42,109 nucleotides of DNA from Kiritimatiellia bacterium. Lineage in GTDB: Bacteria; Verrucomicrobiota; Kiritimatiellia; CAIQIC01; Lenti-01. Where the stretch lies: contig JAFYAC010000004.1 in the NCBI GenBank assembly GCA_017540905.1, positions 1-42,109 of the forward strand, given 5' to 3'. Numbering within the stretch: position 1 is the stretch's first letter; each line of letters opens with the position of its first letter. The position numbers and the translations under genes were made by a program. Shown here one piece after another: positions 1 through 8,260 of the stretch. The notes beneath the pieces are model-generated. The model ran no database searches and had not been told where the DNA came from. It saw nothing but the letters and a program-made list of their open reading frames with translations.

Positions 1-12
1 GCAAGGCCCCTG

Positions 13-105
13 GTGGGGCGAGCCGTCCCCGGCGAGCCGGTGTGGAAGGGGGCAGGAGGTCTGGAAAACCGGCAAGAACGGCTCGGCGGGGACGCCTCGC
101 CCCAC
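13..105. repeat. REP-like inverted pair
   Basis: Positions 13-39 and 79-105 are inverted copies of a 27-base GC-rich sequence (25 of 27 match), beginning GTGGGGCGAG on the left. They could form one long stem with a 39-base loop. The style (paired GC-rich palindromes outside genes) matches the units at 8261-8373, 8484-8549, 13036-13055, 19685-19752 and 42006-42066. No coding sequence is apparent here. Confidence 0.7.
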
Positions 106-221
106 CATGCGCCTCGCGCGGGAATATGCAAGCTTGGATTTAATCCGCCCCGTGCACAAACCGGAGATGCGCCCTGTCCGGTTGTCCGGACCTTTTTGCA
201 CCCAGTGAAAACCACCGCGGA

Positions 222-732
222 TTTTCCAACCATTGGAAAAAAGTTTCCAACCATTGGAAAAAAGTTTGGTTCTTCGGGAATTATAGTGGATGGGGAGGAT
301 GGCCGAGAGAGCGTGGAGAGATAGTTGGAGAATGGAGGGCGCGCGAGCATTTGCCCCCCTCCGAGAGGGGGGTGCCGCCCGAAGGAAGATGGTTTATGGA
401 TTGCGAGTGCGGAGCGGAAGGAAAGTGCGGCGGGGGGAGTACTGCGGGTGGCCGTCGATGCATGCTTTCGCATGGTCCATCCGCAGAGAGATTGATTCTT
501 TTGTTGGCGCTGGGAAGGTGTGATTGCCGCGACGGCCGACCGCAGTACTCCCCCCGTCGCGGCCCCTGCCGCTTGTTTTTGCCATGCATCCGCCTTCCAT
601 TCATGGCCGCGCCACCCCCCTCTCGGAGGGGGGAGTGTCCTGTCGCCCTCCTTGTGCCTTGCATTCGTGGGATTCCAGAGGTGGTTCCACTATAATCCCC
701 GAAGAACCAAAAGTTTTCCAATCATTGGAAAA
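222..732. repeat. Nested ~510-bp inverted repeat, MITE-like
   Basis: Three arm pairs are arranged symmetrically about a centre near 490: 262-290 with 686-714 (26 of 29 match), 354-372 with 615-633 (19 of 19), and 431-457 with 530-556 (25 of 27). The outer edges carry the palindrome TTTTCCAA-N3-TTGGAAAA (222-240 and 244-260 on the left, 714-732 on the right). The 354-372 and 615-633 arms are also hairpins by themselves. No open frame in the element resembles a known protein. It looks like a non-autonomous mobile element or a long structured non-coding unit; which of the two cannot be told from one copy. No target-site duplication was recognised. The rest of 1-864 shows no gene. Confidence 0.75.
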
Positions 733-864
733 TCTCCCGTCCAGCCGCGAAGCCCCCTCCCCCCCTCCCGACCATGGTTGCAATTACGGAAAACATTGGC
801 ATTTTCACCGCATTCCACCCACATTCCCCCCCATGTACACTTTGCCCGCCGCCCCGCTTCCCCC

Positions 865-894
865 TTGACGCGTCCCCCCTGGTTGGCCTATCAA
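865..894 (+). promoter_or_regulatory. Promoter of the CHASE2 cyclase, leaderless type
   Basis: TTGACG at 865-870 and TATCAA at 889-894 are separated by 18 bases. The -10 ends 8 bases before the ATG at 903, so transcription is predicted to begin at or within two bases of the start codon. This argues against the in-frame ATG at 774, which lies upstream of the promoter. Confidence 0.65.
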
Positions 895-902
895 ATCGCC
901 CC

Positions 903-3047
903 ATGAAGAAATGCCTTTCCAGCCTCTTCGCCGCGCTCGCCGCGCTCGCCGTTGCCACCGTCCTCCACACCTCCGGCCTCGCCCGCTACTGGGAGTGGAC
1001 CCTCTCCGACTGGCGCGCCCGCGTGATGGCCAAACCCGCCCCGACCACCGACCTCGTGAAGCTCGTCCTCGTGGACCAGGCCAGCCTCGACTGGGCCTCG
1101 GCCGAGCAGGGCCTCCCCTGGCCCTGGCCGCGCGAAATGTACGCCGCCATCGTCGATTACCTCACCCGCTGCGGCGCCCGCGCCGTCGCCCTCGACATCC
1201 TCTTCACCGAGCCCTCCTCCTACGGCCCCGAAGACGACGACGCCCTCGCCGCCGCCCTCGCCCGCAACGGCCACGCCGTCGCCGCCGTGTTCCCCGGAAC
1301 CCAGCCCGGCCGCAACGACCGCTGGCCCGCCGCCGCCGAGCAGGCGAACCCGATGGACCTCGAAGGCGGCTTCGCGTCCCTCGACTCCCCTTCCGCCGTA
1401 TTCCCGGTGGACGCCTTGGCGGCTTCGGCGGCTTGGCTGGCCAGCGTCCGCGACCGACCGGACGGCGACGGCGTGTTCCGCCGCTCCATTCCCATGCGCA
1501 CCTTCGACGGTCGGCCCCTGCCATCCCTCGGAATGGCCTGCGCGCTCGCCGGGGAGAGTGGGCCGGCGACTGGCACAATCGTCGTACGCAGGGCCAAGCC
1601 CTGGCGCGAAGCACGCGCCCTCCTCCGCATCGGTTCCGGCTCCGCGCCGCTCGACGCCGACGGTTGCGCCCGCCTCCGCTTCCGCGGTCCCTCCGCCGTC
1701 CACGCCGCCTATTCCGCGGCGGCCGTCATCCAGTCGGAACTCTGCCTCCGCGAAGGCCTGGAGCCGCCCATCCCCGACGGCGAGGCGCTGTTCGGCGGCA
1801 AGTACGTCGTCGTCGGCTTCAGCGCGCCCGGCCTCAAGGACCTCCGCCGCACCCCCATGGGGGGCGACTCGCCCGGATGCGAACTCCACGCCACCCTCGT
1901 CGACAACTGGCTCTCCGGCGACTTCCTCCGCGATCCCCCCGCCGCCGCCGGATGGGCGTGGACCATTGTCCTCGCCATCTTCGCCGCGCTCGCGACCTCG
2001 GCCGCGCGCAACGGCCTTGAAAGCGCCGCCGTCTGGACGGTTTCCGGGCTGGCCCCCTTCGCGGCCGGGTTCGCCCTCTGGCGCTTCGCCGACCTCGAGT
2101 GGCCGATGGCGGTCCCCCTCGCGGCCGCCGTGTCCGCCCTCGGTATCGGCGCGATGCTCAACTACCTCGCCGAAGGCCGCCAGAAGCACTTCCTCAAGGG
2201 CGCCTTCCGCCGCTACCTCTCACCGGCCGTCGTCGAGCAGCTCATCCGCCATCCCGACCGCCTGCGCCTGGGCGGCGAGCGGCGCGAACTGACCATCTTC
2301 TTCTCCGACCTCCAGGGCTTCTCCTCCTTCTCCGAGCGCCTCTCCCCCGAGGACCTCACCCACCTGCTCAACGACTACCTCACCGACATGACCGACATCA
2401 TTCTCGAAGAAGGCGGTACCCTCGACAAGTACGAAGGCGACGCCATCATCGCCTTCTGGGGCGCCCCCATCGAGCAGCCCGACCACGCCGCGCGCGCCGT
2501 CCGCGCCGCCGTCCGCTGCCAGCGCCGCCTCGCCGGGCGCCGCGACGAATGGGCGCAGCGCTACGGCGCCGTCCTCAAGATGCGCGTCGGCATCAACACC
2601 GGCCCCGTCGTCGTCGGCAACATGGGCTCCAACCAGCGCTTCGACTACACCATCCTCGGCGACGCCGCCAACCTCGCCTCCCGCCTCGAAGGCGCGAACA
2701 AGGCCCTCGGCACCTACCTCATGATATCCGAAACCGCCTGGACCGCCACCGGCGGCGCCTTTCCCGGACGCGAACTCGGCGCCCTGCGCGTCGTCGGGCG
2801 CCACACCCCCGTGCGCGTGTGGGAAGCCACCGGCCTCCCCGGCGAGCCCCCGCCCCCCGACGCGGCCCCCTACGAAGCCGCGCTCGCCCTCGCCCGCGCC
2901 GGCGACTGGCCCGCCGCCGCCGCCGCATTCGCCGCCCTCGCCCCCGAGCCCGCCGCGCAGCACCACGCCGACCGCTGCGCCGCCCTGGCCGCGGAACACG
3001 CCGCGCCCGGCGCTTGGGACGCCATCTGGAACCTCACGCAGAAATGA
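903..3047 (+). CDS. CHASE2-domain class III adenylate/guanylate cyclase
   Basis: A 714-residue membrane-bound cyclase that should make cAMP (or cGMP) in response to a periplasmic signal. Order: N-terminal membrane segment (about 5-22), periplasmic CHASE2 sensor (about 35-340), three closely spaced helices (about 345-420), then the catalytic domain (about 455-640). All catalytic residues of class III cyclases are present: metal-binding D469 (FFSDLQGF) and D513 (KYEGD), base-contacting K509 and D581 (FDYT), and transition-state N590 and R594 (NLASR). The Lys/Asp pair favours ATP. An Ala-rich TPR-like tail follows (about 655-714). The ATG at 903 is chosen because the promoter lies at 865-894 and the hydrophobic signal begins there. 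The next gene starts 4 bases after its stop and encodes an MBL-fold hydrolase, suggesting joint control of a cyclic nucleotide. Confidence 0.93.
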   Translation: MKKCLSSLFAALAALAVATVLHTSGLARYWEWTLSDWRARVMAKPAPTTDLVKLVLVDQASLDWASAEQGLPWPWPREMYAAIVDYLTRCGARAVALDILFTEPSSYGPEDDDALAAALARNGHAVAAVFPGTQPGRNDRWPAAAEQANPMDLEGGFASLDSPSAVFPVDALAASAAWLASVRDRPDGDGVFRRSIPMRTFDGRPLPSLGMACALAGESGPATGTIVVRRAKPWREARALLRIGSGSAPLDADGCARLRFRGPSAVHAAYSAAAVIQSELCLREGLEPPIPDGEALFGGKYVVVGFSAPGLKDLRRTPMGGDSPGCELHATLVDNWLSGDFLRDPPAAAGWAWTIVLAIFAALATSAARNGLESAAVWTVSGLAPFAAGFALWRFADLEWPMAVPLAAAVSALGIGAMLNYLAEGRQKHFLKGAFRRYLSPAVVEQLIRHPDRLRLGGERRELTIFFSDLQGFSSFSERLSPEDLTHLLNDYLTDMTDIILEEGGTLDKYEGDAIIAFWGAPIEQPDHAARAVRAAVRCQRRLAGRRDEWAQRYGAVLKMRVGINTGPVVVGNMGSNQRFDYTILGDAANLASRLEGANKALGTYLMISETAWTATGGAFPGRELGALRVVGRHTPVRVWEATGLPGEPPPPDAAPYEAALALARAGDWPAAAAAFAALAPEPAAQHHADRCAALAAEHAAPGAWDAIWNLTQK

Positions 3048-3051
3048 TGCC

Positions 3052-3813
3052 ATGAAAACAACTCCCGGCGGCCTCCGCGGCTCCTTCCCCGTCCCCACCA
3101 CCGACCCCGTATCCGGGGCCACCATCTCCCTCCTCGTCGAATCCGCCGACGGCTCCAGCCAAATCCTCCTCGACGCCGGCACCGGCGTGCTCAACCTCCT
3201 TCCCCGCCTGCGCCCCGGCGCCCTCCTCGCGCTGACCCACTTCCACCTCGACCACCTCCTCGGCCTCCCGTTGCTCGTCCCCAGCGGCCTTTCCGGCATC
3301 CTCACCGCCCGCCCCGACGCCGCAACCATCCTCTCCCGCATCTACTCCCCGCCCGTCTGGCCCGTCCCCGCCTTCAACGCCCCCTTCGCCCTCGCCGCAC
3401 CCGGCAAACCGCACGTCCACGGCGCCCTCACCGTCGCGTTCCACCCCGTCGCCCACCCCGACGGATGCCACGCCATCCGCATCGACGAACCCGCCACCGG
3501 CGAAAGCCTCGTCCTGGCGACCGACATCGAATGGTCCCTCATGCCCCCCGCCGCCCGCGCCGCGTTCGCCGGCTTCGCGCACGGCGCCACCGACCTCTGG
3601 TTCGACTGCCATTTTTTCCCCTCCGAACTCCCTTCCCACCGTGGCTGGGGGCACAGCAGTTGGGAGGAGGCCGTGGACGCCGCCCGCCTGGCCTCCGCCA
3701 AATCCGTCCACCCCCTCCATTATTCCCCCCGCGCCACCGAAGCGGAAACCGGGGACCTCCGTGCCCGGTTCGCCGCCCCCACCCGACCTCCCGTCACCCC
3801 CTCGCGACCGTAA
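3052..3813 (+). CDS. MBL-fold metallo-hydrolase (possible cyclic-nucleotide phosphodiesterase)
   Basis: A 253-residue cytoplasmic protein of the metallo-beta-lactamase fold. The metal-binding signature THFHLDH is at 62-68 (H63, H65, D67, H68), a candidate Asp ligand is D158 (ATDIEW), and the C-terminal GHSSWEEA (200-207) with H223 in PLHYSP completes the pattern seen in MBL proteins encoded beside CHASE2 cyclases in other bacteria. That family is often annotated as RNase Z-like or cAMP phosphodiesterase-like; the substrate is not proven. It is translationally linked to the cyclase, whose stop lies 4 bases upstream. Hydrolysis of the cyclase product is an inference from context. The last 20 bases overlap the 3' end of comF on the other strand. 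Confidence 0.88.
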   Translation: MKTTPGGLRGSFPVPTTDPVSGATISLLVESADGSSQILLDAGTGVLNLLPRLRPGALLALTHFHLDHLLGLPLLVPSGLSGILTARPDAATILSRIYSPPVWPVPAFNAPFALAAPGKPHVHGALTVAFHPVAHPDGCHAIRIDEPATGESLVLATDIEWSLMPPAARAAFAGFAHGATDLWFDCHFFPSELPSHRGWGHSSWEEAVDAARLASAKSVHPLHYSPRATEAETGDLRARFAAPTRPPVTPSRP

Positions 3814-4513
3814 TCGCCATCACGTCGGCCGCCCCGGCCTTACGCAGCGCCTTCGCGCACTCGTTGAGCGTCGCCCCCGTCGTCATCACGTCGTCCACCA
3901 GGATGATTTTCCTGCCCGCCACGAACCGCTTGAACGGCACCGCAAACACCCCTTGAACGTTGCGCGCCCGCTGGGCCGCCGTCAGGTGCGTCTGCGTCCC
4001 CGTCTTCCGCACCCGCCACAGCCAGCCGCGGCGCACGGGAATCCCCGCGATCTTCGAGAGCACGCCCGCGACCAGCGAAGCCTGGTTGTAGGTCCGCTCC
4101 CAGCGCCTGGTCAGGTGCAGCGGCACCGGCACGATGGCATCCGCCCCGCCCGCGCCCTCCGGGCAGGTCGGCCACAGCGCCTCCAGCCAGCGCGCGATTT
4201 CCGGCAGCGCCCAGAACCCCGCATGGTACTTGAGGTTCCGGATGCACGGCCGCACCGGCCCCGCATAGCGCACCGCCGACCGGGCCCACGAAAACGCCGG
4301 ACCGTTCTTCCTGCACCACGCGCACACGTACTTCCCCGGAACCTCCCCCGCGACCGGGTCCCCGCAGATGCTGCAGAACGGCAGCTGCACCACCCGCACC
4401 CGCATCTGGCAGTCCGCGCACAGCGCCCCGTCGCCCACGCCGCGGGCCGGTCGGCCGCAGTCCGCGCACGTCCGCGGATAGACCAGGTCCGCCAGGGTCC
4501 GCAGCGGATTCAT
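3794..4513 (-). CDS. comF: ComF family phosphoribosyltransferase-like protein
   Basis: A 239-residue ComF/GntX protein. The N-terminal half carries four cysteine pairs of a double zinc finger (CADC at about 16, CADC at about 33, CSIC at about 47, CAWC at about 64). The C-terminal half is a type I phosphoribosyltransferase domain with the PRPP-binding loop VDDVMTTGAT at 206-215. In competent bacteria ComF is needed for uptake or processing of transforming DNA; in others its role is unclear. The start ATG overlaps the stop of the upstream DUF4230 gene by four bases (ATGA), so the two are translationally coupled. No other competence genes are in the window. Confidence 0.92.
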   Translation of the reverse strand: MNPLRTLADLVYPRTCADCGRPARGVGDGALCADCQMRVRVVQLPFCSICGDPVAGEVPGKYVCAWCRKNGPAFSWARSAVRYAGPVRPCIRNLKYHAGFWALPEIARWLEALWPTCPEGAGGADAIVPVPLHLTRRWERTYNQASLVAGVLSKIAGIPVRRGWLWRVRKTGTQTHLTAAQRARNVQGVFAVPFKRFVAGRKIILVDDVMTTGATLNECAKALRKAGAADVMAITVARG

Positions 4514-5223
4514 GCCTTCGCGGCGGCGTTGTCCGCGGCGGCCCCGCTGGCCTCGCCCGCGCGGCGCGGCTCCCCGTCCGGGAATTCGACCTCGACCGCT
4601 TCCGCCCCGAACCCCTTCGCCAGCATCTCCAGCGTCTGCCGCGCCGACGTGCGGACCTCGCCCCCCAGGCGCCGCGCCAGCGTGTCGGCCAACCCTTCCG
4701 CCTGCGACCGCGCCTCGTCCATGAGCCGGTTGCGGTCCTCCTCGCGGAACCCGCCCGGCAGCAGCTTGTTCACCACGTCCGGCAGGATGATCGGCAGCAG
4801 CTTCTCGTCCTGCTCGTCGTAGAACGTGATGTTCCGCACGTTCACGGCGTACGCGCACCGCGGCATCCGGATCTTGTACCGCCCCGGCCCCGCCTCCTCC
4901 ACCGCGAAGTCCGGATCCCGCAAATCGTACTGGAAATCGATGTCGAACTCGAAAATCATCGCCATCTTCCGCGACGTCACCAGCCATTCCAGGTAGCGTT
5001 TGCCCACGTTTCCCAGCGAGTGGTCCCGGGCCGTCACGATTTCCTTCGTCACCGCCTTGAACACCGACAGCACGCCGATGCTCCTCAGCTCCTCGATGGA
5101 CGCCGTCGCCCTGACCTCCATCGCGCTTTTCTTCCCGCCTCCCCGCCTCCACTTCCACAACAGCACCACCAGCCCCGCGCAAACCAACCCCCATACAAAA
5201 TTCGTCACGATCTGTTGCATCAT
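4510..5223 (-). CDS. DUF4230 domain membrane-anchored protein
   Basis: A 237-residue protein with one N-terminal membrane segment (about residues 5-23) followed by a soluble domain that matches the DUF4230 type: a SIEELRSIG start, a GNVGKRYLEWL stretch, then a beta-rich part (FEFDIDFQYDL) and a charged C-terminal helix. Its function is unknown. The start at 5223 is chosen over an in-frame ATG near 5397 because a promoter (TTGCGG-N18-TATAGT) lies at 5230-5259 and ends 6 bases before this ATG, and because the membrane segment begins there. It is the first gene of a two-gene unit with comF. Confidence 0.82.
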   Translation of the reverse strand: MMQQIVTNFVWGLVCAGLVVLLWKWRRGGGKKSAMEVRATASIEELRSIGVLSVFKAVTKEIVTARDHSLGNVGKRYLEWLVTSRKMAMIFEFDIDFQYDLRDPDFAVEEAGPGRYKIRMPRCAYAVNVRNITFYDEQDEKLLPIILPDVVNKLLPGGFREEDRNRLMDEARSQAEGLADTLARRLGGEVRTSARQTLEMLAKGFGAEAVEVEFPDGEPRRAGEASGAAADNAAAKA

Positions 5224-5229
5224 GCCCCC

Positions 5230-5259
5230 ACTATACCCCGCCCCCACCCCGCCCCGCAA
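5230..5259 (-). promoter_or_regulatory. Promoter of DUF4230-comF, leaderless type
   Basis: Read on the minus strand, TTGCGG (5259-5254) and TATAGT (5235-5230) are 18 bases apart, and the -10 ends 6 bases before the ATG at 5223. Confidence 0.6.
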
Positions 5260-5296
5260 GCCGCGATCTGCCCAAGTACCCCTTCCCAGCGGCGGT

Positions 5297-5361
5297 CGGA
5301 CGTCCTCGGACGTCCCCGGACCCGGCTCGGGATTTGACGTTTCGCGCGGCGGTGGTATCTT
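5297..5361 (+). promoter_or_regulatory. grpE promoter with upstream GGACGTCC repeats
   Basis: TTGACG at 5334-5339 and TATCTT at 5356-5361 are 16 bases apart. Just upstream, two 10-bp direct repeats (CGGACGTCCT and CGGACGTCCC, 5297-5316) each contain the palindrome GGACGTCC and may be an operator. They do not match the CIRCE element of HrcA. The leader to the grpE ATG is about 28 bases. Confidence 0.55.
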
Positions 5362-5395
5362 GTCGGGAAGCCAAGCGAATAAAACAGGTACCACC

Positions 5396-6025
5396 ATGAA
5401 TCCACTCTACCCCCAAGATCCCGAAACCGAAACCGAAGCCGAAGCCGACGTTCCCGGCGCCATCCCCGACGACGATCTCCGGGAAGACCCGGTTGCCGCT
5501 GAATCGGACGCGGAAAGCGCCATCCCGGAAGAAGCCGCCCCGGCCGAGGCCGCCGGCGAGGACGACGGGGAGCCGAACGACGCCCCCTCCCCGGAGGACG
5601 TGCTCAAGGACCGCCTGCTCCGCCTCCAGGCCGACTTCGACAACTACCGCAAGCGCATCGACCGCGAGCGCAAGGACTGGGCCGTCTTTGCCAACGAAAA
5701 GCTCCTGAAGGACCTGCTCCCCGCGCTGGACAACTTCGACCTCGGCCTGGCCAACGGCGAAAAGGCCGGCGCCCCCGCCGCCCTTCTCGAAGGCCTCCGC
5801 CTGGTCCAGGGCCAGTTCGAGTCCGCCCTCGCCAAGTCGGACATCACCCCCATCGACGCCGGCGGCCTGCCCTTCGATCCCAATCTCCACGAAGCCATCA
5901 CCCACATGCCTTCCGCGACCGTCCCCGAGGGAACCGTCATCGCCCAGACCCGCCGCGGCTGGAAGATGGGCGACAAGCTGCTCCGCGCCGCCCAGGTCGT
6001 CGTCTCCTCCGGCGAGCCGGCCTGA
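5396..6025 (+). CDS. grpE: Nucleotide exchange factor GrpE
   Basis: A 209-residue GrpE, the exchange factor that releases ADP from DnaK. Residues 1-65 are an acidic, disordered Glu/Ala/Pro-rich tail. The long dimerising helix starts near LKDRLLRLQADFDNYRKRIDRERKDW, and the C-terminal beta domain contains the family pattern FDPNLHEAI and VIAQTRRGWKMGDKLLRAAQVVVS. The ATG at 5396 follows the promoter at 5334-5361; the frame stays open further upstream, but that part lies before the promoter and has no family match. No dnaK, dnaJ or hrcA lies next to it in the window. Confidence 0.95.
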   Translation: MNPLYPQDPETETEAEADVPGAIPDDDLREDPVAAESDAESAIPEEAAPAEAAGEDDGEPNDAPSPEDVLKDRLLRLQADFDNYRKRIDRERKDWAVFANEKLLKDLLPALDNFDLGLANGEKAGAPAALLEGLRLVQGQFESALAKSDITPIDAGGLPFDPNLHEAITHMPSATVPEGTVIAQTRRGWKMGDKLLRAAQVVVSSGEPA

Positions 6026-6152
6026 TTCCCTTTCCCCATCCTCTCCCCGCTTTCCCCCGCTTCCCGCGGCACCGCGCGGCGCACACCCCTGAATTTTTCA
6101 AGTGCGCTCCGCGCCGAACTCGGCTATAAGATTCCACCCAAAGGAGTCGGCG

Positions 6153-6680
6153 ATGAAAACCATCCACTTTCTTCTCGGTTTGTTTCTGTATCTGGCCCTC
6201 GTGGCGCTCGGCCTCGGGTTGATCCTGGCCCACCAGTTCCCCGCGTCCGCGCACACGGCGCTGGACTGGACGTGCGGCCTCGCCCGCTGGCAGCACGTGC
6301 TGCTCGGCGCCGGACTGCTCCTCTGGCTCGCGCTCTACTTCGTCACCGGCCTCCCGCGCCGCCGCCCGCAGTTCATCCGCTTCGAGAACGAGACCGGCAG
6401 CATCAACGTCAGCACCGACGCCGTCCGCAAGTACATCGACGGCATCCGCTCCGACTTCGCCGCCCTCGCCTGGCTCAAGTCCGCCCTCCGCGTCCGCCGC
6501 GGCGCGCTCGAAGTCGGCATCGTCGTCGGCGTCAAGTCCGGCACCCAGATTCCCGAACTCTGCCGCATGATCCAGAAGCGCGTCGGCGAAGTCCTCGCCG
6601 AGCACCTCGGCACCTGCGACCTCGCCGGCATCGGCGTCGAAGTCAACGAAATCCGCCCGCGCAACGCCGCGGCCGACTGA
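6153..6680 (+). CDS. amaP: AmaP-like alkaline-shock response membrane anchor protein
   Basis: A 175-residue protein with two N-terminal membrane helices (about 4-27 and 46-65) followed by a cytoplasmic domain of the AmaP/Asp23-associated type (INVSTDAVRKYIDGI, then GVKSGTQIPELCRMIQKRVGEVL and a final IGVEVNEIRP strand). In Firmicutes AmaP anchors Asp23 to the membrane; no Asp23 (DUF322) partner gene is visible here. A clear AAGGAG site at 6141-6146 precedes the ATG at 6153, which favours this start over the ATG at 6102. It is followed by gmhA 19 bases downstream, so the two are probably cotranscribed. Confidence 0.8.
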   Translation: MKTIHFLLGLFLYLALVALGLGLILAHQFPASAHTALDWTCGLARWQHVLLGAGLLLWLALYFVTGLPRRRPQFIRFENETGSINVSTDAVRKYIDGIRSDFAALAWLKSALRVRRGALEVGIVVGVKSGTQIPELCRMIQKRVGEVLAEHLGTCDLAGIGVEVNEIRPRNAAAD

Positions 6681-6699
6681 CCGCCCCGGAGGCTCCGTG

Positions 6700-7275
6700 A
6701 TGGACTGGGACCGCTTTGCCGAAAGCCACCTCGACGTGGCCAACGAAGTCTTCACCCGCCTGCGCCCCGCCGTCGAGGCCGTCGCGGAGCGCATGGCCGA
6801 CCGCCTACGCGCCGGCGCCAAGATCCTCGCCTGCGGCAACGGCGGCAGCGCGGCCGACGCCCAGCACTTCGCGGCCGAGCTGGTGAACCGCTTCCTCCTC
6901 GAGCGCCGCCCCTACGCCGCGCTCGCCCTCACCACCGACTCCTCCGTCCTGACCTCCATCGCCAACGACTACCGCTACGACGAAGTCTTCTCCAAGCAGG
7001 TCGAAGCCCTCGGCCGCCCCGGCGACATCCTCCTCGCCATTTCCACCAGCGGCAACGCCCCGAACGTGTGCCTCGCCGCTGAAGCCGCGAAGAAGGCCGG
7101 CGTATGGAGCGTCGCCCTCACCGGCGGCGCCGGCGGCCGCCTCGCCGCCCTCGCCGACAAAACCCTCCGCGTCGCCTCCACCACCGTGACCGCCCGCATC
7201 CAGGAGGGCCACGAAATGATGATCCACGCCATCTGCCAGCTCGTCGAGGAGCGCCTCGCCTCCTCCAACGCCTGA
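6700..7275 (+). CDS. gmhA: Sedoheptulose-7-phosphate isomerase
   Basis: A 191-residue SIS-domain enzyme of the GmhA type, which converts sedoheptulose 7-phosphate to D-glycero-D-manno-heptose 7-phosphate, the first step to LPS core heptose. The phosphate-binding GNGGS (46-50) and STSGN (115-119) are present, as are residues at the positions of the Zn ligands of E. coli GmhA: H56, E60, Q168 and H176. A GGAGG site at 6688-6692 lies 7 bases before the ATG at 6700; an adjacent GTG at 6697 is an alternative. A sugar kinase follows 16 bases downstream. Confidence 0.92.
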   Translation: MDWDRFAESHLDVANEVFTRLRPAVEAVAERMADRLRAGAKILACGNGGSAADAQHFAAELVNRFLLERRPYAALALTTDSSVLTSIANDYRYDEVFSKQVEALGRPGDILLAISTSGNAPNVCLAAEAAKKAGVWSVALTGGAGGRLAALADKTLRVASTTVTARIQEGHEMMIHAICQLVEERLASSNA

Positions 7276-7291
7276 CCCAAGGAGCCCTCCC

Positions 7292-8224
7292 ATGACCGAA
7301 CCCTCCGCCCCCGCCCCCGCCCCCTCCGTCGTCGTCGTCGGCTCCATCGCCTTCGACACCGTCGAGACCCCGAAAGGCCGCCGCGAAAAACTCCAGGGCG
7401 GCTCCGCCAGCTATTCCGCCATCGCCTCCGCCCTCTTCGCGCCCACCGGACTCGTCGGCGTCGTCGGCGACGACTTCCCCGACGCCTACACCGCCGCCTA
7501 CGCCCGCGCCGGCATCGACCTCGCCGGCCTCGCGCGCGCCCCGGGCAAGACCTTCCACTGGGACGGCACCTACTCCGCCGACATGAACTCCCGCCGCACC
7601 AACTGCACCGAACTCAACGTCTTCGCCGACTTCTCCCCCGACCTCCCCGACTCCTACCGCACGGCCCCCTTCCTCTGCCTCGGCAACATCGCCCCGTCCC
7701 TCCAGGCGCGCGTCCTCGACCAGATGTCCTCCCGGCCCTTCACCATGCTCGACACCATGGAACTGTGGATCGACACCGCCCGCGCCGAACTCCTCGACGT
7801 CGTCAACCGCGTCGACCTCCTCACCGTCAACGAACACGAAGCCCGCGCCCTGACCGGCAAGACCTCCCTCCTCGAAGCCGCCCGGGCCATCCTGCGCCTC
7901 GGCCCCGCCTGGGCGCTGGTCAAAAAGGGCGAACACGGGGCCTTCCTGATGGGCCGCGACGGCGGCGACCCCGTACTCGTCCCCGCCTGGCCCCTCGAAG
8001 ACGTCACCGACCCCACCGGCGCCGGCGACACCTTCGCGGGCGCCCTCATCGGCTCCCTGGCCTCCGGCGGCGCCGTGGACCGCGAAGCCTTCCGCCGCGC
8101 CCTGCTCCGCGCCACCGTCGCCTCCTCCTGCACCTGCTCCGCCTTCGGCCTCGAAGGCCTCTCCGCCCTCACCCGCGCCGACCTCGACGCCCGCTCCGCC
8201 CGCTTCCGCTCCATGCTCCCCTAG
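7292..8224 (+). CDS. PfkB-family sugar kinase
   Basis: A 310-residue ribokinase/PfkB-type kinase. It has the N-terminal GG pair (36-37), NEHEA (180-184) and the ATP/catalytic motif PTGAGDTF at 241-248, where D246 is the likely catalytic base. It starts 16 bases after gmhA with an AAGGAG site, so the two are probably one operon. Heptose biosynthesis needs a heptose-7-phosphate kinase, and the kinase half of HldE belongs to this superfamily, so this gene could supply that step. That is inference from position; no HldE nucleotidyltransferase half is present and general PfkB kinases of unknown substrate are common. Confidence 0.88.
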   Translation: MTEPSAPAPAPSVVVVGSIAFDTVETPKGRREKLQGGSASYSAIASALFAPTGLVGVVGDDFPDAYTAAYARAGIDLAGLARAPGKTFHWDGTYSADMNSRRTNCTELNVFADFSPDLPDSYRTAPFLCLGNIAPSLQARVLDQMSSRPFTMLDTMELWIDTARAELLDVVNRVDLLTVNEHEARALTGKTSLLEAARAILRLGPAWALVKKGEHGAFLMGRDGGDPVLVPAWPLEDVTDPTGAGDTFAGALIGSLASGGAVDREAFRRALLRATVASSCTCSAFGLEGLSALTRADLDARSARFRSMLP

Positions 8225-8260
8225 TGCACCGTAAAGCTCATTCTTTCACATCTCTTTTGG

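Noticed and set aside
222-732. Insertion sequence with transposase.
   Set aside because: No open frame in the element resembles a transposase; only inverted repeats are present.
774-902. Upstream in-frame ATG of the cyclase gene.
   Set aside because: It lies before the promoter at 865-894 and adds a Pro/His-rich stretch with no family match.
5297-5316. CIRCE element for HrcA at grpE.
   Set aside because: The sequence lacks the TTAGCACTC-N9-GAGTGCTAA pattern; only GGACGTCC palindromes are present.
5000-5395. N-terminal extension of grpE.
   Set aside because: It is antisense to the DUF4230 gene and lies before the grpE promoter; GrpE homology starts after 5396.
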